Of a DNA stretch of 64,000 nt, positions 43,250-50,836 are shown one piece after another (positions within the stretch are counted from its first letter, which is position 1; each line of letters begins with the position of its first letter). This DNA is from Caulobacter sp048541825 (GTDB taxonomy: Bacteria; Pseudomonadota; Alphaproteobacteria; Caulobacterales; Caulobacteraceae): NCBI RefSeq assembly GCF_048541825.1, contig NZ_CP183332.1:868001-932000 (forward strand), written 5' to 3'. A model generated the notes under the pieces. That model was not told the DNA's origin. It ran no database searches and worked only from the letters and a program-made list of their open reading frames with translations. Both the position numbers and the translations under genes were made by a program.

Positions 43250-43341
43250 CGCTTCAGGGCTTTGCTGATGAGTTTCAGCAGGGCAGCCTTGTCTCGGATC
43301 TTTGATGCAAAGGATTCCAGCACTTCGCCTTCGCAATCGAC
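43234..43341 (-). pseudogene. IS6-family transposase fragment
   Basis: A minus-strand frame reads VDCEGEVLESFASKIRDKAA and LISKALKRHGRPK, matching the DDE-domain centre of IS6-family transposases (VDxxGEVLE...RRDKAAA...LKRHG). Only about 36 residues remain, and both flanks are unrelated or out of frame. It overlaps the foreign tail of the hydrolase on the other strand. No terminal inverted repeats were found nearby. The rest of the 43250-43530 gap shows nothing else. Confidence 0.6.
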
Positions 43342-43530
43342 GCGCTCGCGGCGGATCTCCACAGCGATTATCGCGCCGCCCGGTTCCACCTGCTGCGTCC
43401 CGGACCGGAACCTGTTCCTGACGCCTTTTGGCGAACCACCGGCCAAACGCGCCCAACCCGTACGGCGCTAAGAGGTCGCCGCTGAGCGGTTAAGCTGACC
43501 GCTCCTCGCACGCCTAAAGAGCGCGCGCCT

Positions 43531-44931
43531 TCAGGGCGGCGATCCAGGCGCCGATGCGCTTGAGGTATGCTCGGCATCACGCACCAAAAGCGCCTTGCGG
43601 ATCGTATCGTGCACAGCCTTGTCCATGGTGTGACCGACGATCAGGGCAGCGCCAGCAAGCGCCAAAAGGGCGGGCACGACGGCGAAGCTGACCGAGAGAA
43701 CCAGGAGTGCCAGTGCCGCATTCTCGGCCCCCAGGTCAGCCTTGAACCCAAAAAACTCCAGCGCGCTGACAGAAGCAAAAACCGCGACCGCTGAGCCGAT
43801 CTTTACAGCCCCGCTCAGCAAACCAAACATGAGGCCGCTGCGATCCACGCCGCTCCTGAGCCGCTCTTCGTCACCCAGGTCGGCCATCATGGCGCGCAGC
43901 AGTATTGGCCCCGCGCTGTAGGGCAGGCCGGCGAGGATCATGGTCACGATCCCCCAGACCAGGCCCTCTGGCGCGATCAACACCGATACCTGTGCGACGG
44001 CATAGGCGACTGCGGCGATGGCCAGGGCACGATGCTTGCCGATCGTCTGTCCCAGTCGCCCCCAAAGGGGCGCGCCAAGCAGTGCGCCGATAAAATAGAG
44101 CAGCAGCAGCAGGCCCGCTTCGGAGCGGTCCCACCCGCGGATGGCGTCAAAATAGAAGAAGAACAGAGTTCCGGCGATGACCGGGCCCGTTCCGAGAAGA
44201 ATATCCGAGGCCAGCAATCGCATGATCGACGGCCGGCGGATCAGATCCAGATAGTGGCGCCAGGTTGCAGGCTGGGTGTTCGTCGGCGGCTCCGGCTCGT
44301 GAATGGCCAACAACGCCAGAAGGATGGCCACGGGCAGGCTCAACACAACGAACCAGCCCATGGCCCGCACGCCCTGCCCGTAATCGAGCCCGAAGCCGAT
44401 TTTCATCAGCGGCGGCATGGCGAGCACAATGAGCATGCCCGCGACGGTGAAGCCCTGCCACCAACTGAACACGCGCGCGCGCTGCCCATATTCCGGAGCC
44501 AGCCGGGCCGCCCAGGTGACGTGCGCCATCGAGGCCATGGACTGGCCCAGAAAACCCAGGACCAGCCAAAACAGGATGTAGTTTCCGTCGATACCGGGCC
44601 GCGCCATGAACAGCATCCAGACCGCGAGGACGGCAATGGGCAGGCCGGCCACCAGCCAGGGCTTGAACCGGCCGAAGCGCGTGTTCGTCCTGTCGATCAG
44701 GAACCCGAGGGTCGGATCCAGCCACAAATCGAAAAGTCGAACGATGCCGAAGGCTATGCCAATAGCACTCAGGCCGACGCCCAGATCCGTGGCGTAGTAA
44801 TTGGGAAGATAGACGACGACGGGCATGAGCATCGCCGCCACCGGAACGCAGGGCAGAGCGAAGGCCGCCAAGCGCCAAGTTCCTAAGGGCCTTTGGCCGC
44901 TGTTTGTTCCATCAGCGCCGATAGTCGACAC
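43531..44931 (-). CDS. MFS/GPH-family sugar:cation symporter
   Basis: A 466-residue transporter with about 12 helices. The MFS_2 (glycoside-pentoside-hexuronide:cation symporter, MelB-like) signature is seen in IVRLFDLWLDPTLGFLIDRT and RFGRFKPWLVAGLPIAVLA, with PYSAGPILLRAMMADLGDEE later. It probably imports a glycoside or related solute with a cation. The serine-rich tail (HTSSASAPGSPP) is short. No metabolic partner gene lies next to it; it is the first gene inside the putative 43-50.7 kb island. Confidence 0.9.
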   Translation of the reverse strand: MSTIGADGTNSGQRPLGTWRLAAFALPCVPVAAMLMPVVVYLPNYYATDLGVGLSAIGIAFGIVRLFDLWLDPTLGFLIDRTNTRFGRFKPWLVAGLPIAVLAVWMLFMARPGIDGNYILFWLVLGFLGQSMASMAHVTWAARLAPEYGQRARVFSWWQGFTVAGMLIVLAMPPLMKIGFGLDYGQGVRAMGWFVVLSLPVAILLALLAIHEPEPPTNTQPATWRHYLDLIRRPSIMRLLASDILLGTGPVIAGTLFFFYFDAIRGWDRSEAGLLLLLYFIGALLGAPLWGRLGQTIGKHRALAIAAVAYAVAQVSVLIAPEGLVWGIVTMILAGLPYSAGPILLRAMMADLGDEERLRSGVDRSGLMFGLLSGAVKIGSAVAVFASVSALEFFGFKADLGAENAALALLVLSVSFAVVPALLALAGAALIVGHTMDKAVHDTIRKALLVRDAEHTSSASAPGSPP

Positions 44932-44982
44932 CCCCCGTCATTCGGGTCACCTTAGCAACTTGACCAGAAAGAGCCATGCTAA

Positions 44983-45005
44983 AGCCCGTCCCGATGAAGC
45001 GGGCT
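44983..45005 (-). terminator. Stem-loop after the nitroreductase gene
   Basis: On the minus strand AGCCCG and CGGGCT pair around an 11-nt loop and are followed by TTTAG. It lies about 93 bp past the nitroreductase stop and just beyond the transporter's promoter region. Moderate as a terminator. Confidence 0.4.
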
Positions 45006-45097
45006 CCGTTATTGAGCGGCGGGTTCGCTTCACAGTGTCTCCAAAGTCAAGTTCACAGCCCGGGGGGGACCGGCGCTGTGGACCCCCGCAGCCGCTA

Positions 45098-45775
45098 CTA
45101 ATCGCCGAAGCCGACAAACACCGCCGCTTCCGCCACCGACTTGCGCTCGGACACCACGGCATTGGCCGGGAAGCTCTCATCCGGCCAGCCCAGGGCGATG
45201 CTTTTCATGATCACCTGATCGTCGGCAATGCCGGCATGCTCTCGAACCACCGGGGACTGCATGATGCCCTGGCTGTTGATCACCGCTCCCAGGCCGCGCG
45301 ACCAGGCGGCGTTGACCAGGGCGGTGGCGACCGCGCCGCAGTCGAACGGCGTGTCGTCGCTGCCGTCGAGGACGCGATCATAGGTGACGATCACACAGAC
45401 CGGCGCGTCGAACTGGCGAAAGCCGCGCAACACCCAGTCCTGGCGGGCATCCTTGTCATCGCGCTCGATCCCCATGGCTGAGAACAGCTGCTTGGCGACC
45501 CCAACCTGTCTGTCGCGGTGCTGGCCGGCAAAGGCCTGGCCTGTCCGAAACTCCCGGGACTGCGGCACGCCGGCCAGGGTTCGCTCGGTGTTGCCAGCGC
45601 GGATTCGCGCCAGCGGCTGGCCCGTGATGATGTAGAAATTCCACGGCTGGGTGTTCATCGACGATGGCGCGCGCATCGCCAGGCCGATGATTTCCTCAAT
45701 CAGGGCCCGGGGAACGGGGTCGGGCTTGTAACCGCGGATGCTCCGGCGGCCGAGGATAACGTCGTCAAACTGCAT
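45098..45775 (-). CDS. Nitroreductase-family flavoprotein
   Basis: A 225-residue FMN enzyme. The start is MQFDDVILGRRSIRGYKPDP, typical of the family, at 45775; an ATG six codons upstream is less likely. Other family segments are IIGLAMRAPSSMNTQPWNFYI (FMN contact), AVINSQGIMQSPVVREH and SIALGWPDESFPANAV. It should reduce nitro-compounds or quinones with NAD(P)H. It lies in the putative island, reading away from the Acg-type gene and its MarR-operator promoter. Confidence 0.93.
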   Translation of the reverse strand: MQFDDVILGRRSIRGYKPDPVPRALIEEIIGLAMRAPSSMNTQPWNFYIITGQPLARIRAGNTERTLAGVPQSREFRTGQAFAGQHRDRQVGVAKQLFSAMGIERDDKDARQDWVLRGFRQFDAPVCVIVTYDRVLDGSDDTPFDCGAVATALVNAAWSRGLGAVINSQGIMQSPVVREHAGIADDQVIMKSIALGWPDESFPANAVVSERKSVAEAAVFVGFGD

Positions 45776-45973
45776 AGGGGTATCCTGAACCAACGCGCCC
45801 GGCTTGGAGCCATAGGGATTTATGCGGCGGTGTCAGCGACGCGGCAAGCCATGCCGCGTTTCATCAGGGGGCCAGGCGCTGAACGCGGGCGCGGGGTGAT
45901 CCAGGCAGGGATCCGGCCCCCAGCCCCGGACAACATGTCCAGCCTATGAAAAGCAGGCCCCCGTAGCCTGGCC

Positions 45974-46016
45974 TTGACAAAGGTTTGGTATCAAATCAAT
46001 ATAGTATGGTATCAAA
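45974..46016 (+). promoter_or_regulatory. Promoter with two MarR-type operator copies
   Basis: TTGACA (45974-45979) forms a -35 box, with an AT-rich -10 region near 45998-46005 (ATATAGT). Two copies of TNTGGTATCAAA-like sequence, TTTGGTATCAAA (45984-45995) and TATGGTATCAAA (46005-46016), are 21 bp apart, so they face the same side of the helix. The first is a near-perfect palindrome. They overlap the promoter and lie just before the Acg-type gene, which is followed by a MarR-family gene, fitting autoregulation. Confidence 0.65.
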
Positions 46017-46031
46017 TGAAAGGCGTCGTTC

Positions 46032-47168
46032 ATGACATCGCGTCGTAATGTTCTGAAGTTGATCGGGGGCGGCGTCGTATTGGCGGCGGTGGCCGGCGGC
46101 GGCGTCATTGGCATGAGCGGCCCCTCCGAGGCCGCGCGCGAACCCTGGCGCAAGGCCGGCAAGGACACCGAGTTCCGTCGCCGCGCGCTGTCCTATGCCT
46201 TGCTTGCACCCAACCCGCACAACCGCCAGCCTTGGCTCGTCAGGCTCGAAGGGCAGGACGCCCTTACGCTCTACTGCGATCTCCAGCGCCGCCTGCCGGC
46301 CACCGACCCCTTCGACCGCCAGATCACCATCGGTTGCGGCGCCTTCCTCGAACTGCTGGTCCTGGCCGCCGCACAGGACGGCTATGATGCGACGGTCACG
46401 CCCTTCCCGGACGGCGAGGACATGAAGACGCTCGACCAGCGGCCCGTTGCGCACGTGTCCTTCAGGAAGGGCGGCGGCAGTCCCGACCCGCTGTTTGCGC
46501 AAGTCCTCGCCCGGCGCTCGAACAAGGAAGTCTATGAACCCCGGGACGTTCCGGCCCCTGCGCTGCAGCAGATGGCCGAGGCCGGACGCCTGTTCGGCGC
46601 GTCCTCGGAGACCATCGGCAACACCAATCTGGCCGAGCGCCTGCGTGACCTGACGTGGCGCGGACACCAGAAAGAGGTGACAACGCCGGCGACCAACCAG
46701 GAATCAGTAGATCTGATGCGGATTGGTGCAGCCGAAGTGTCGGCCAATCCGGACGGCATCGAGCTGGAGGGGCCGATCTTCGAGGCCGGGCGGCTGCTGG
46801 GTTTCATGACGCGGGAGACCCTTGCGGATCCGAAGTCGACGGCCTTCCAGCAGGGACTGGAGCTCTATGGCTCCATGGCTTTGTCCGCGCGCGCCTTTGG
46901 CTGGATCACGAACGAGAACCGGTCACGGACTGACCAGATCAACGCCGGTCGCGCCTATGTCCGGATCAATCTGAAGGCTACCAGCCTTGGGCTCGGCGTC
47001 CATCCGTGGAGCCAGTCGCTGCAGGAATATGCCGAGATGAAGGACCTGTACCGCGAGGTCCATGACCTGATGGCCGGTGGCAAGCGCATCCAGATGCTCT
47101 ATCGTATCGGCTATGGCCCCAAGGTTGGGCCGACACCTCGACGCGGACTGGAAGCGCATCTTGCCTGA
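46032..47168 (+). CDS. Tat-exported Acg-family FMN-binding oxidoreductase
   Basis: A 378-residue protein with a twin-arginine signal (MTSRRNVLKLIGGGVVLAAV). The body resembles Acg-type divergent nitroreductases: RALSYALLAPNPHNRQPWLV near residue 50, RRSNKEVYEPRDVPAPAL near 160 and MALSARAFGWITNENRSRTD near 275. Acg proteins are thought to bind flavin, some without reductase activity. It is led by a promoter with paired MarR-type operators, and the MarR gene starts within its last codons, so the two form one autoregulated unit. Confidence 0.87.
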   Translation: MTSRRNVLKLIGGGVVLAAVAGGGVIGMSGPSEAAREPWRKAGKDTEFRRRALSYALLAPNPHNRQPWLVRLEGQDALTLYCDLQRRLPATDPFDRQITIGCGAFLELLVLAAAQDGYDATVTPFPDGEDMKTLDQRPVAHVSFRKGGGSPDPLFAQVLARRSNKEVYEPRDVPAPALQQMAEAGRLFGASSETIGNTNLAERLRDLTWRGHQKEVTTPATNQESVDLMRIGAAEVSANPDGIELEGPIFEAGRLLGFMTRETLADPKSTAFQQGLELYGSMALSARAFGWITNENRSRTDQINAGRAYVRINLKATSLGLGVHPWSQSLQEYAEMKDLYREVHDLMAGGKRIQMLYRIGYGPKVGPTPRRGLEAHLA

Positions 47169-47637
47169 GCCTGCGGAGCCCGATTCCGGCCAGCCCTCGC
47201 ATGAGCAACTGCTGTTCCGCCTGCTCACCGAAATCGGCATCATCAACCAATTGGCGGAAACGGCCTTTGAACGCGTGCTGCCGCATGGCCTGACACGCGC
47301 GCAATTCACGGTCCTGAACCACAGCGTGCGCATGGGTGACAACAGGACGCCGGCCCAGCTTGCCGCCGTCCTTCAGGTCACCCGCGGTACGATGACCAGC
47401 ACACTGGCAAGGCTAGAGGAGAAGGGCTTCATCCGGCTTGAGCCGGATGCCGTCGATGGCCGTTCGAAGCGGGTGCTGCTCACGCCCAAGGGCAGGGCCG
47501 CCCGCGAGGAGTCGATGCGCGCCGCCTTTCCGTTCCTCGAGCAGGCCACGGGCGCTATTCCCAGGGACATGGTGGAGCTCCTGTTGCCGCAGATCGAGCG
47601 GGTCCGGGCCTGGCTGGACCAGAACCGGCTGGAATGA
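47161..47637 (+). CDS. MarR-family transcriptional regulator
   Basis: A winged-helix regulator of 158 residues if translation starts at the TTG at 47161, which has CTGGAAG about 7 bases upstream and overlaps the previous stop by 8 bp. An ATG at 47113 would give 174 residues but a 56-bp overlap. The DNA-binding core is LTRAQFTVLNHSVRMGDNRT, LQVTRGTMTSTLARLEEKGF and RLEPDAVDGRSKRVLLTPKG. It probably represses its own operon at the two operators at 45984-46016; the ligand is unknown, perhaps an electrophile or nitro/quinone compound given its flavoprotein neighbour. Confidence 0.9.
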   Translation: MPEPAEPDSGQPSHEQLLFRLLTEIGIINQLAETAFERVLPHGLTRAQFTVLNHSVRMGDNRTPAQLAAVLQVTRGTMTSTLARLEEKGFIRLEPDAVDGRSKRVLLTPKGRAAREESMRAAFPFLEQATGAIPRDMVELLLPQIERVRAWLDQNRLE

Positions 47638-47935
47638 CGGGGTGGCCGCGGCTATCGGCGTAGCGGGGAATAACGAACATCCGGCACGGTCTTTGACCCA
47701 GCGTCACGCGGAGACCATCGGCGGGCAGGCGACCTGGCCTTCCTTGAAGCTCTGAAGCGCCGGTCAGGCTAGGCGTTCAGTCCCACCAGGCAGGGGTGCA
47801 GGCCGAAGCGGGCATTGAGTGCACTGTCACCGTTATCCCCGTTATCCCGAGAGTCATCCCGATGCTTGCCAGCGTTGCGGATCGGCGACATCCTTGCCGC
47901 TCAGAAACCATCCTCAAAGGCGAGCGGAGCCCATC

Positions 47936-48700
47936 ATGGACGCACCCCGGAGGCTGCCGGCCATCAGGACGATACGCCTTTCGGCGCCTTTCGGCTGGCT
48001 GGCCGAAGGCTGGGGGGACCTGATGAAAGCGCCAGTGCCGCTGTTGGTTTACGGTCTGGGCGTCGCGGCCGCGAGTTTTGCACTTTGTTACGGCGTCTAT
48101 GCCACCAATGGCGCATTCTGGGTCCTCGCCCTGACCGCCGGGTTCGTCATCGTCGCCCCGATCCTGGCCATGGGTCCCTATGAAGCCGGCCGACGGATCG
48201 AACTGGGAGAGCGCCCCGCCCTGATGCAGATTCTTTTCGTCCGGTCGGCCTTTCGCCAGGACGTCGCCTATCTCAGCCTGCTTCTGGTGCTGATCTATTT
48301 CCTCTGGGGTCGGGTCGCCCAGATCGTCTACGGCCTGTCGACCTATCAGAGCCACCCCACCGTGGACGCTCTGGTGGCCTTTGCCCTGGGCTCCAGTGAC
48401 GGGCGGGTCATGCTGCTGACCGGAACCTTGACCGGCGGAGCTCTGGCCTTCGTGACCTACGCCCTGATGGTCGTCTCCGCGCCGATGCTGCTCAACCCCC
48501 AGGCCAGCGTTTTCGAGGCGGTGGCGACCAGCGTGCGCGCCGTCAACGCCAACTTCTTCCCGCTGCTGCTCTGGGCGGGGATCATCGCCGCCCTCCTTCT
48601 ACTCTCCGCCGCGACGGGATTTCTCGCCCTGGTCTTCGTCTTTCCCTGGCTGGGCCTCGCCAGTTGGCGCGCCTACCGCAGCCTTGTGGATGACAACTGA
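47936..48700 (+). CDS. DUF2189 family membrane protein
   Basis: A 254-residue protein with about six membrane helices (for example GLGVAAASFALCYGVY, VLALTAGFVIVAPILAMG, AGIIAALLLLSAATGFLALV). The GWLAEGWGDLMKAPVPLLVYG start and GPYEAGRRIELGERPAL segment match the DUF2189 family. Function is unknown. The start MDAPRRLPAIRTIRLS at 47936 has GAGCGGAG upstream. The 298 bp before it hold no gene that I can support. Confidence 0.85.
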   Translation: MDAPRRLPAIRTIRLSAPFGWLAEGWGDLMKAPVPLLVYGLGVAAASFALCYGVYATNGAFWVLALTAGFVIVAPILAMGPYEAGRRIELGERPALMQILFVRSAFRQDVAYLSLLLVLIYFLWGRVAQIVYGLSTYQSHPTVDALVAFALGSSDGRVMLLTGTLTGGALAFVTYALMVVSAPMLLNPQASVFEAVATSVRAVNANFFPLLLWAGIIAALLLLSAATGFLALVFVFPWLGLASWRAYRSLVDDN

Positions 48701-48769
48701 CGGCCCGTTGGTGCTGTCAGCTATATACGCCGTCTGTACTGGACGTTGGGGCTGGACACGGTTCGGTGA

Positions 48770-48887
48770 GATTACGGTAGAGATTACGGGGACAATGCAC
48801 GAACTGACGTCGAGCCAAGCGCGAGCCTGGGGCTGAATCGGGCTGTCGTGAATTCAGTTCACTGTCCCCGTAGTCTCTACCGTAATC
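48770..48887. mobile_element. MITE-like element with 25-bp terminal inverted repeats
   Basis: The ends 48770-48794 and 48863-48887 are inverted repeats matching at 24 of 25 positions (both begin GATTACGGTAGAGA read inward). The 68-bp centre has no coding potential, though GTGAATTCAGTTCAC near the right end is itself palindromic. Size and structure fit a non-autonomous miniature element or a REP-type unit. No target duplication was seen and no matching transposase is in the window. Confidence 0.6.
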
Positions 48888-48986
48888 CCATGTTGCTTCC
48901 TCGACCCTCATCTCCTGGCGTGTGAAGATGAAGCCCCCGCGCTCCCCAAGACGGTCGCGACCGCTAGCAGGTGACGGCCAGGGACA

Positions 48987-50039
48987 TCAGCAACAGGCCG
49001 CCGTGCTGTCCGTGGGTGTCGAAAACGGCAGGTCAGTCCCGCAGCCCTTGAAGATGCCGAGGTGCCGATCGAAGTCGCCGAAATACTCGAAATTCGAGCC
49101 GAACCGGCTCTCCTGCAGAATACGCCAGGTGTTGCCGCAGACCGGTGTGATGCGCCCCACTTCGAAGGTGTGGTGCCTGTCGAGGACGAAGGTTTTTTCA
49201 AAGCCGCTGATCCCGCCCCGATAACGAACGGCTTGGCCATAGTCCTCGCAGGCGGTTTCCAGACTATCGAGTTTGAACAGGCGCCAGGTGGCGGAGAAAA
49301 AGCGGATGGGCGCCACCGCCAGCTCCACCAGTGGATCACCAACGATGAGGGGGCGATCGGCGACGAGGCGAGGGTCACCAAAGCCGGCGGCCTTGGCCTG
49401 GCGCAGGAAGTCGCCCCAGTAGAGCGCGCCACCAAGGCATTCCCCATGCAGCACGGGGTCGCGCCGAAGCGCATCCGGGACGCGCCGGTCGGCGTAGACG
49501 TCTGAAAAATACAGCTCGCCGCCGGGCTTGAGGAGGTCATAGACGGCGCCAAAGACGGCGGCCTTGTCCTCGACCAGGTTAATGACGCAGTTGGACACGA
49601 TGACATCGAAGGATGCCGGCTCCAGGTCCAGTTCGCCGAGATGGGCAATGTCCCCGCCGATGAAATGCACGTTTGACCGGTCATATCCGAAGCGGTCGCG
49701 ATGCCAGTCGAGGTGGGAGCGCGCCAGCTCCAGCTGCTCGGGCGTTCCATCGACGCCCACAATCTGACCCGTCGGACCAATCAGCTGGGCCAGGACATAG
49801 CAGTCCTGACCCGAGCCGGATCCAAGGTCGAGGATCCGAGCGCCCTCGATCGCCGGAGGCGCGACCAGCCCGCAGCCGTAGTAACGCGCCCTTACATCGT
49901 CATGGACATTGGCCAAAGCGCGCCGAACGGCCGGCGGGGGCGCGTCAGTTGTGCAGCAGGCGTCGGTTCGAAGGTCTCCGGACCCCTTGAGCACCTTGCC
50001 GTAGTAGTCTTGCGCGTTCGTGAGGCTAGCGTCGTCCAA
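48987..50039 (-). CDS. arsM: Arsenite S-adenosylmethionine methyltransferase (ArsM-like)
   Basis: A 350-residue methyltransferase. The SAM fold shows ARILDLGSGSGQDCYVLAQL and VDGTPEQLELAR. The cysteine pattern of ArsM is present: C28/C29 (RTDACCTTDA), C56 (RYYGCGL), C151 (VSNCVINLVEDK) and C201 (HGECLGGALYW). The longer C-terminal domain also fits ArsM. A tail ending TAACC could add metal ligands. ArsM methylates As(III) to volatile or less retained forms. No arsR, arsC or arsB gene lies nearby, so it is a solitary resistance gene at the right end of the putative island. Confidence 0.87.
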   Translation of the reverse strand: MDDASLTNAQDYYGKVLKGSGDLRTDACCTTDAPPPAVRRALANVHDDVRARYYGCGLVAPPAIEGARILDLGSGSGQDCYVLAQLIGPTGQIVGVDGTPEQLELARSHLDWHRDRFGYDRSNVHFIGGDIAHLGELDLEPASFDVIVSNCVINLVEDKAAVFGAVYDLLKPGGELYFSDVYADRRVPDALRRDPVLHGECLGGALYWGDFLRQAKAAGFGDPRLVADRPLIVGDPLVELAVAPIRFFSATWRLFKLDSLETACEDYGQAVRYRGGISGFEKTFVLDRHHTFEVGRITPVCGNTWRILQESRFGSNFEYFGDFDRHLGIFKGCGTDLPFSTPTDSTAACC

Positions 50040-50249
50040 CTCATGCTCCTAGCGTTGAAGTCGTTTTTAGGAGAGTTCGGTTTGAAGGGGCAATCGGTTA
50101 CAGCCGCGATTGAGTTGGAACAGGGCGCGGAACCAGATGCCCCGCTGGGGCGACCTCAGGGGCGCTGGCAGTCCAAGGTCAACTCGCCTCTGGTTGGGCG
50201 CAATGCTCCCAACCTCGACCGGGCCCTACCCTTGACCGCGCGCCACTTG

Positions 50250-50587
50250 GCCAGGCCGGCTGAGCGTCGTTCGCGGCAGAGGTCTGTGCCGCTGAGCTGG
50301 CGGTCCTGGTTGCGTTGCGGAGCTTGGCATCGCGGCCGGCGCCGCTGCGAGCTCTGCGCGGGCCTCAGCGAACATGTCATCGTATTCAGCCCACCGTTTC
50401 ACGAGCCGCTCTTGGCCTCTGCAAAGTCAGTGGTCCCGAGAGTTTTGACGTCAACCTCGCGTCCGAAGTGCGCCTTTAAATCCTTCGGGATGACGCGGCG
50501 TATTGCGTATGACGCACCACGCCGAACAGTGCCCATTGGCATCCGTTGCTCCGTATCAAGTGTAACGGACACAGATCGCTTCGGCAT
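50250..50587 (-). pseudogene. Frameshifted N-terminal remnant of a tyrosine recombinase (integrase)
   Basis: From an ATG at 50587 the frame reads GASYAIRRVIPKDLKAHFGR and VKTLGTTDFAEAKS, the N-terminal domain (DUF6538-type) of phage/island integrases. A one-base loss near 50402 gives a stop; in the next frame RLVKRWAEYDDMFAEARAEL continues the same helical domain before fading around 50250. The catalytic Arg/His/Tyr domain is missing. It points into the putative island. The rest of 50040-50836 holds no other gene. Confidence 0.65.
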
Positions 50588-50661
50588 TGTAAGTCATTGA
50601 TTTTCCGGCGTTCCCTTTCCATGCTGGAAATTGAGGGAATTTTGGGGGTGCGTTGCGGCGC

Positions 50662-50678
50662 TGTCAGTCCAACGCCAA
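50662..50678. repeat. 17-bp direct repeat, right copy (possible att site)
   Basis: An exact copy of the sequence at 43137-43153 lies 75 bp in front of the broken integrase start, where island attachment sites usually lie. Similar short sequences may also recur near other alphaproteobacterial integrases, so a shared recombinase core is possible. Confidence 0.5.
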
Positions 50679-50836
50679 GGGCATCCGCGCGCTGGACTCG
50701 CTGGGCGTAAAGGTCAGCAAATCCAAGGGCTGCCCGCCGGAATAGGGCAAGGCTGGCTTGCGAGGTTTGGCAAACGGCCGAGCCTCCAATAGAGATGCTG
50801 ACGGGGTCTGGATGTTTGCAGGTCCGAGGGGCGCGC

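Noticed and set aside
43120..43446. Complete transposase gene on the minus strand
   Set aside because: Only the central 36 residues match IS6 transposases; the flanking residues in the same frame do not, so it is a fragment.
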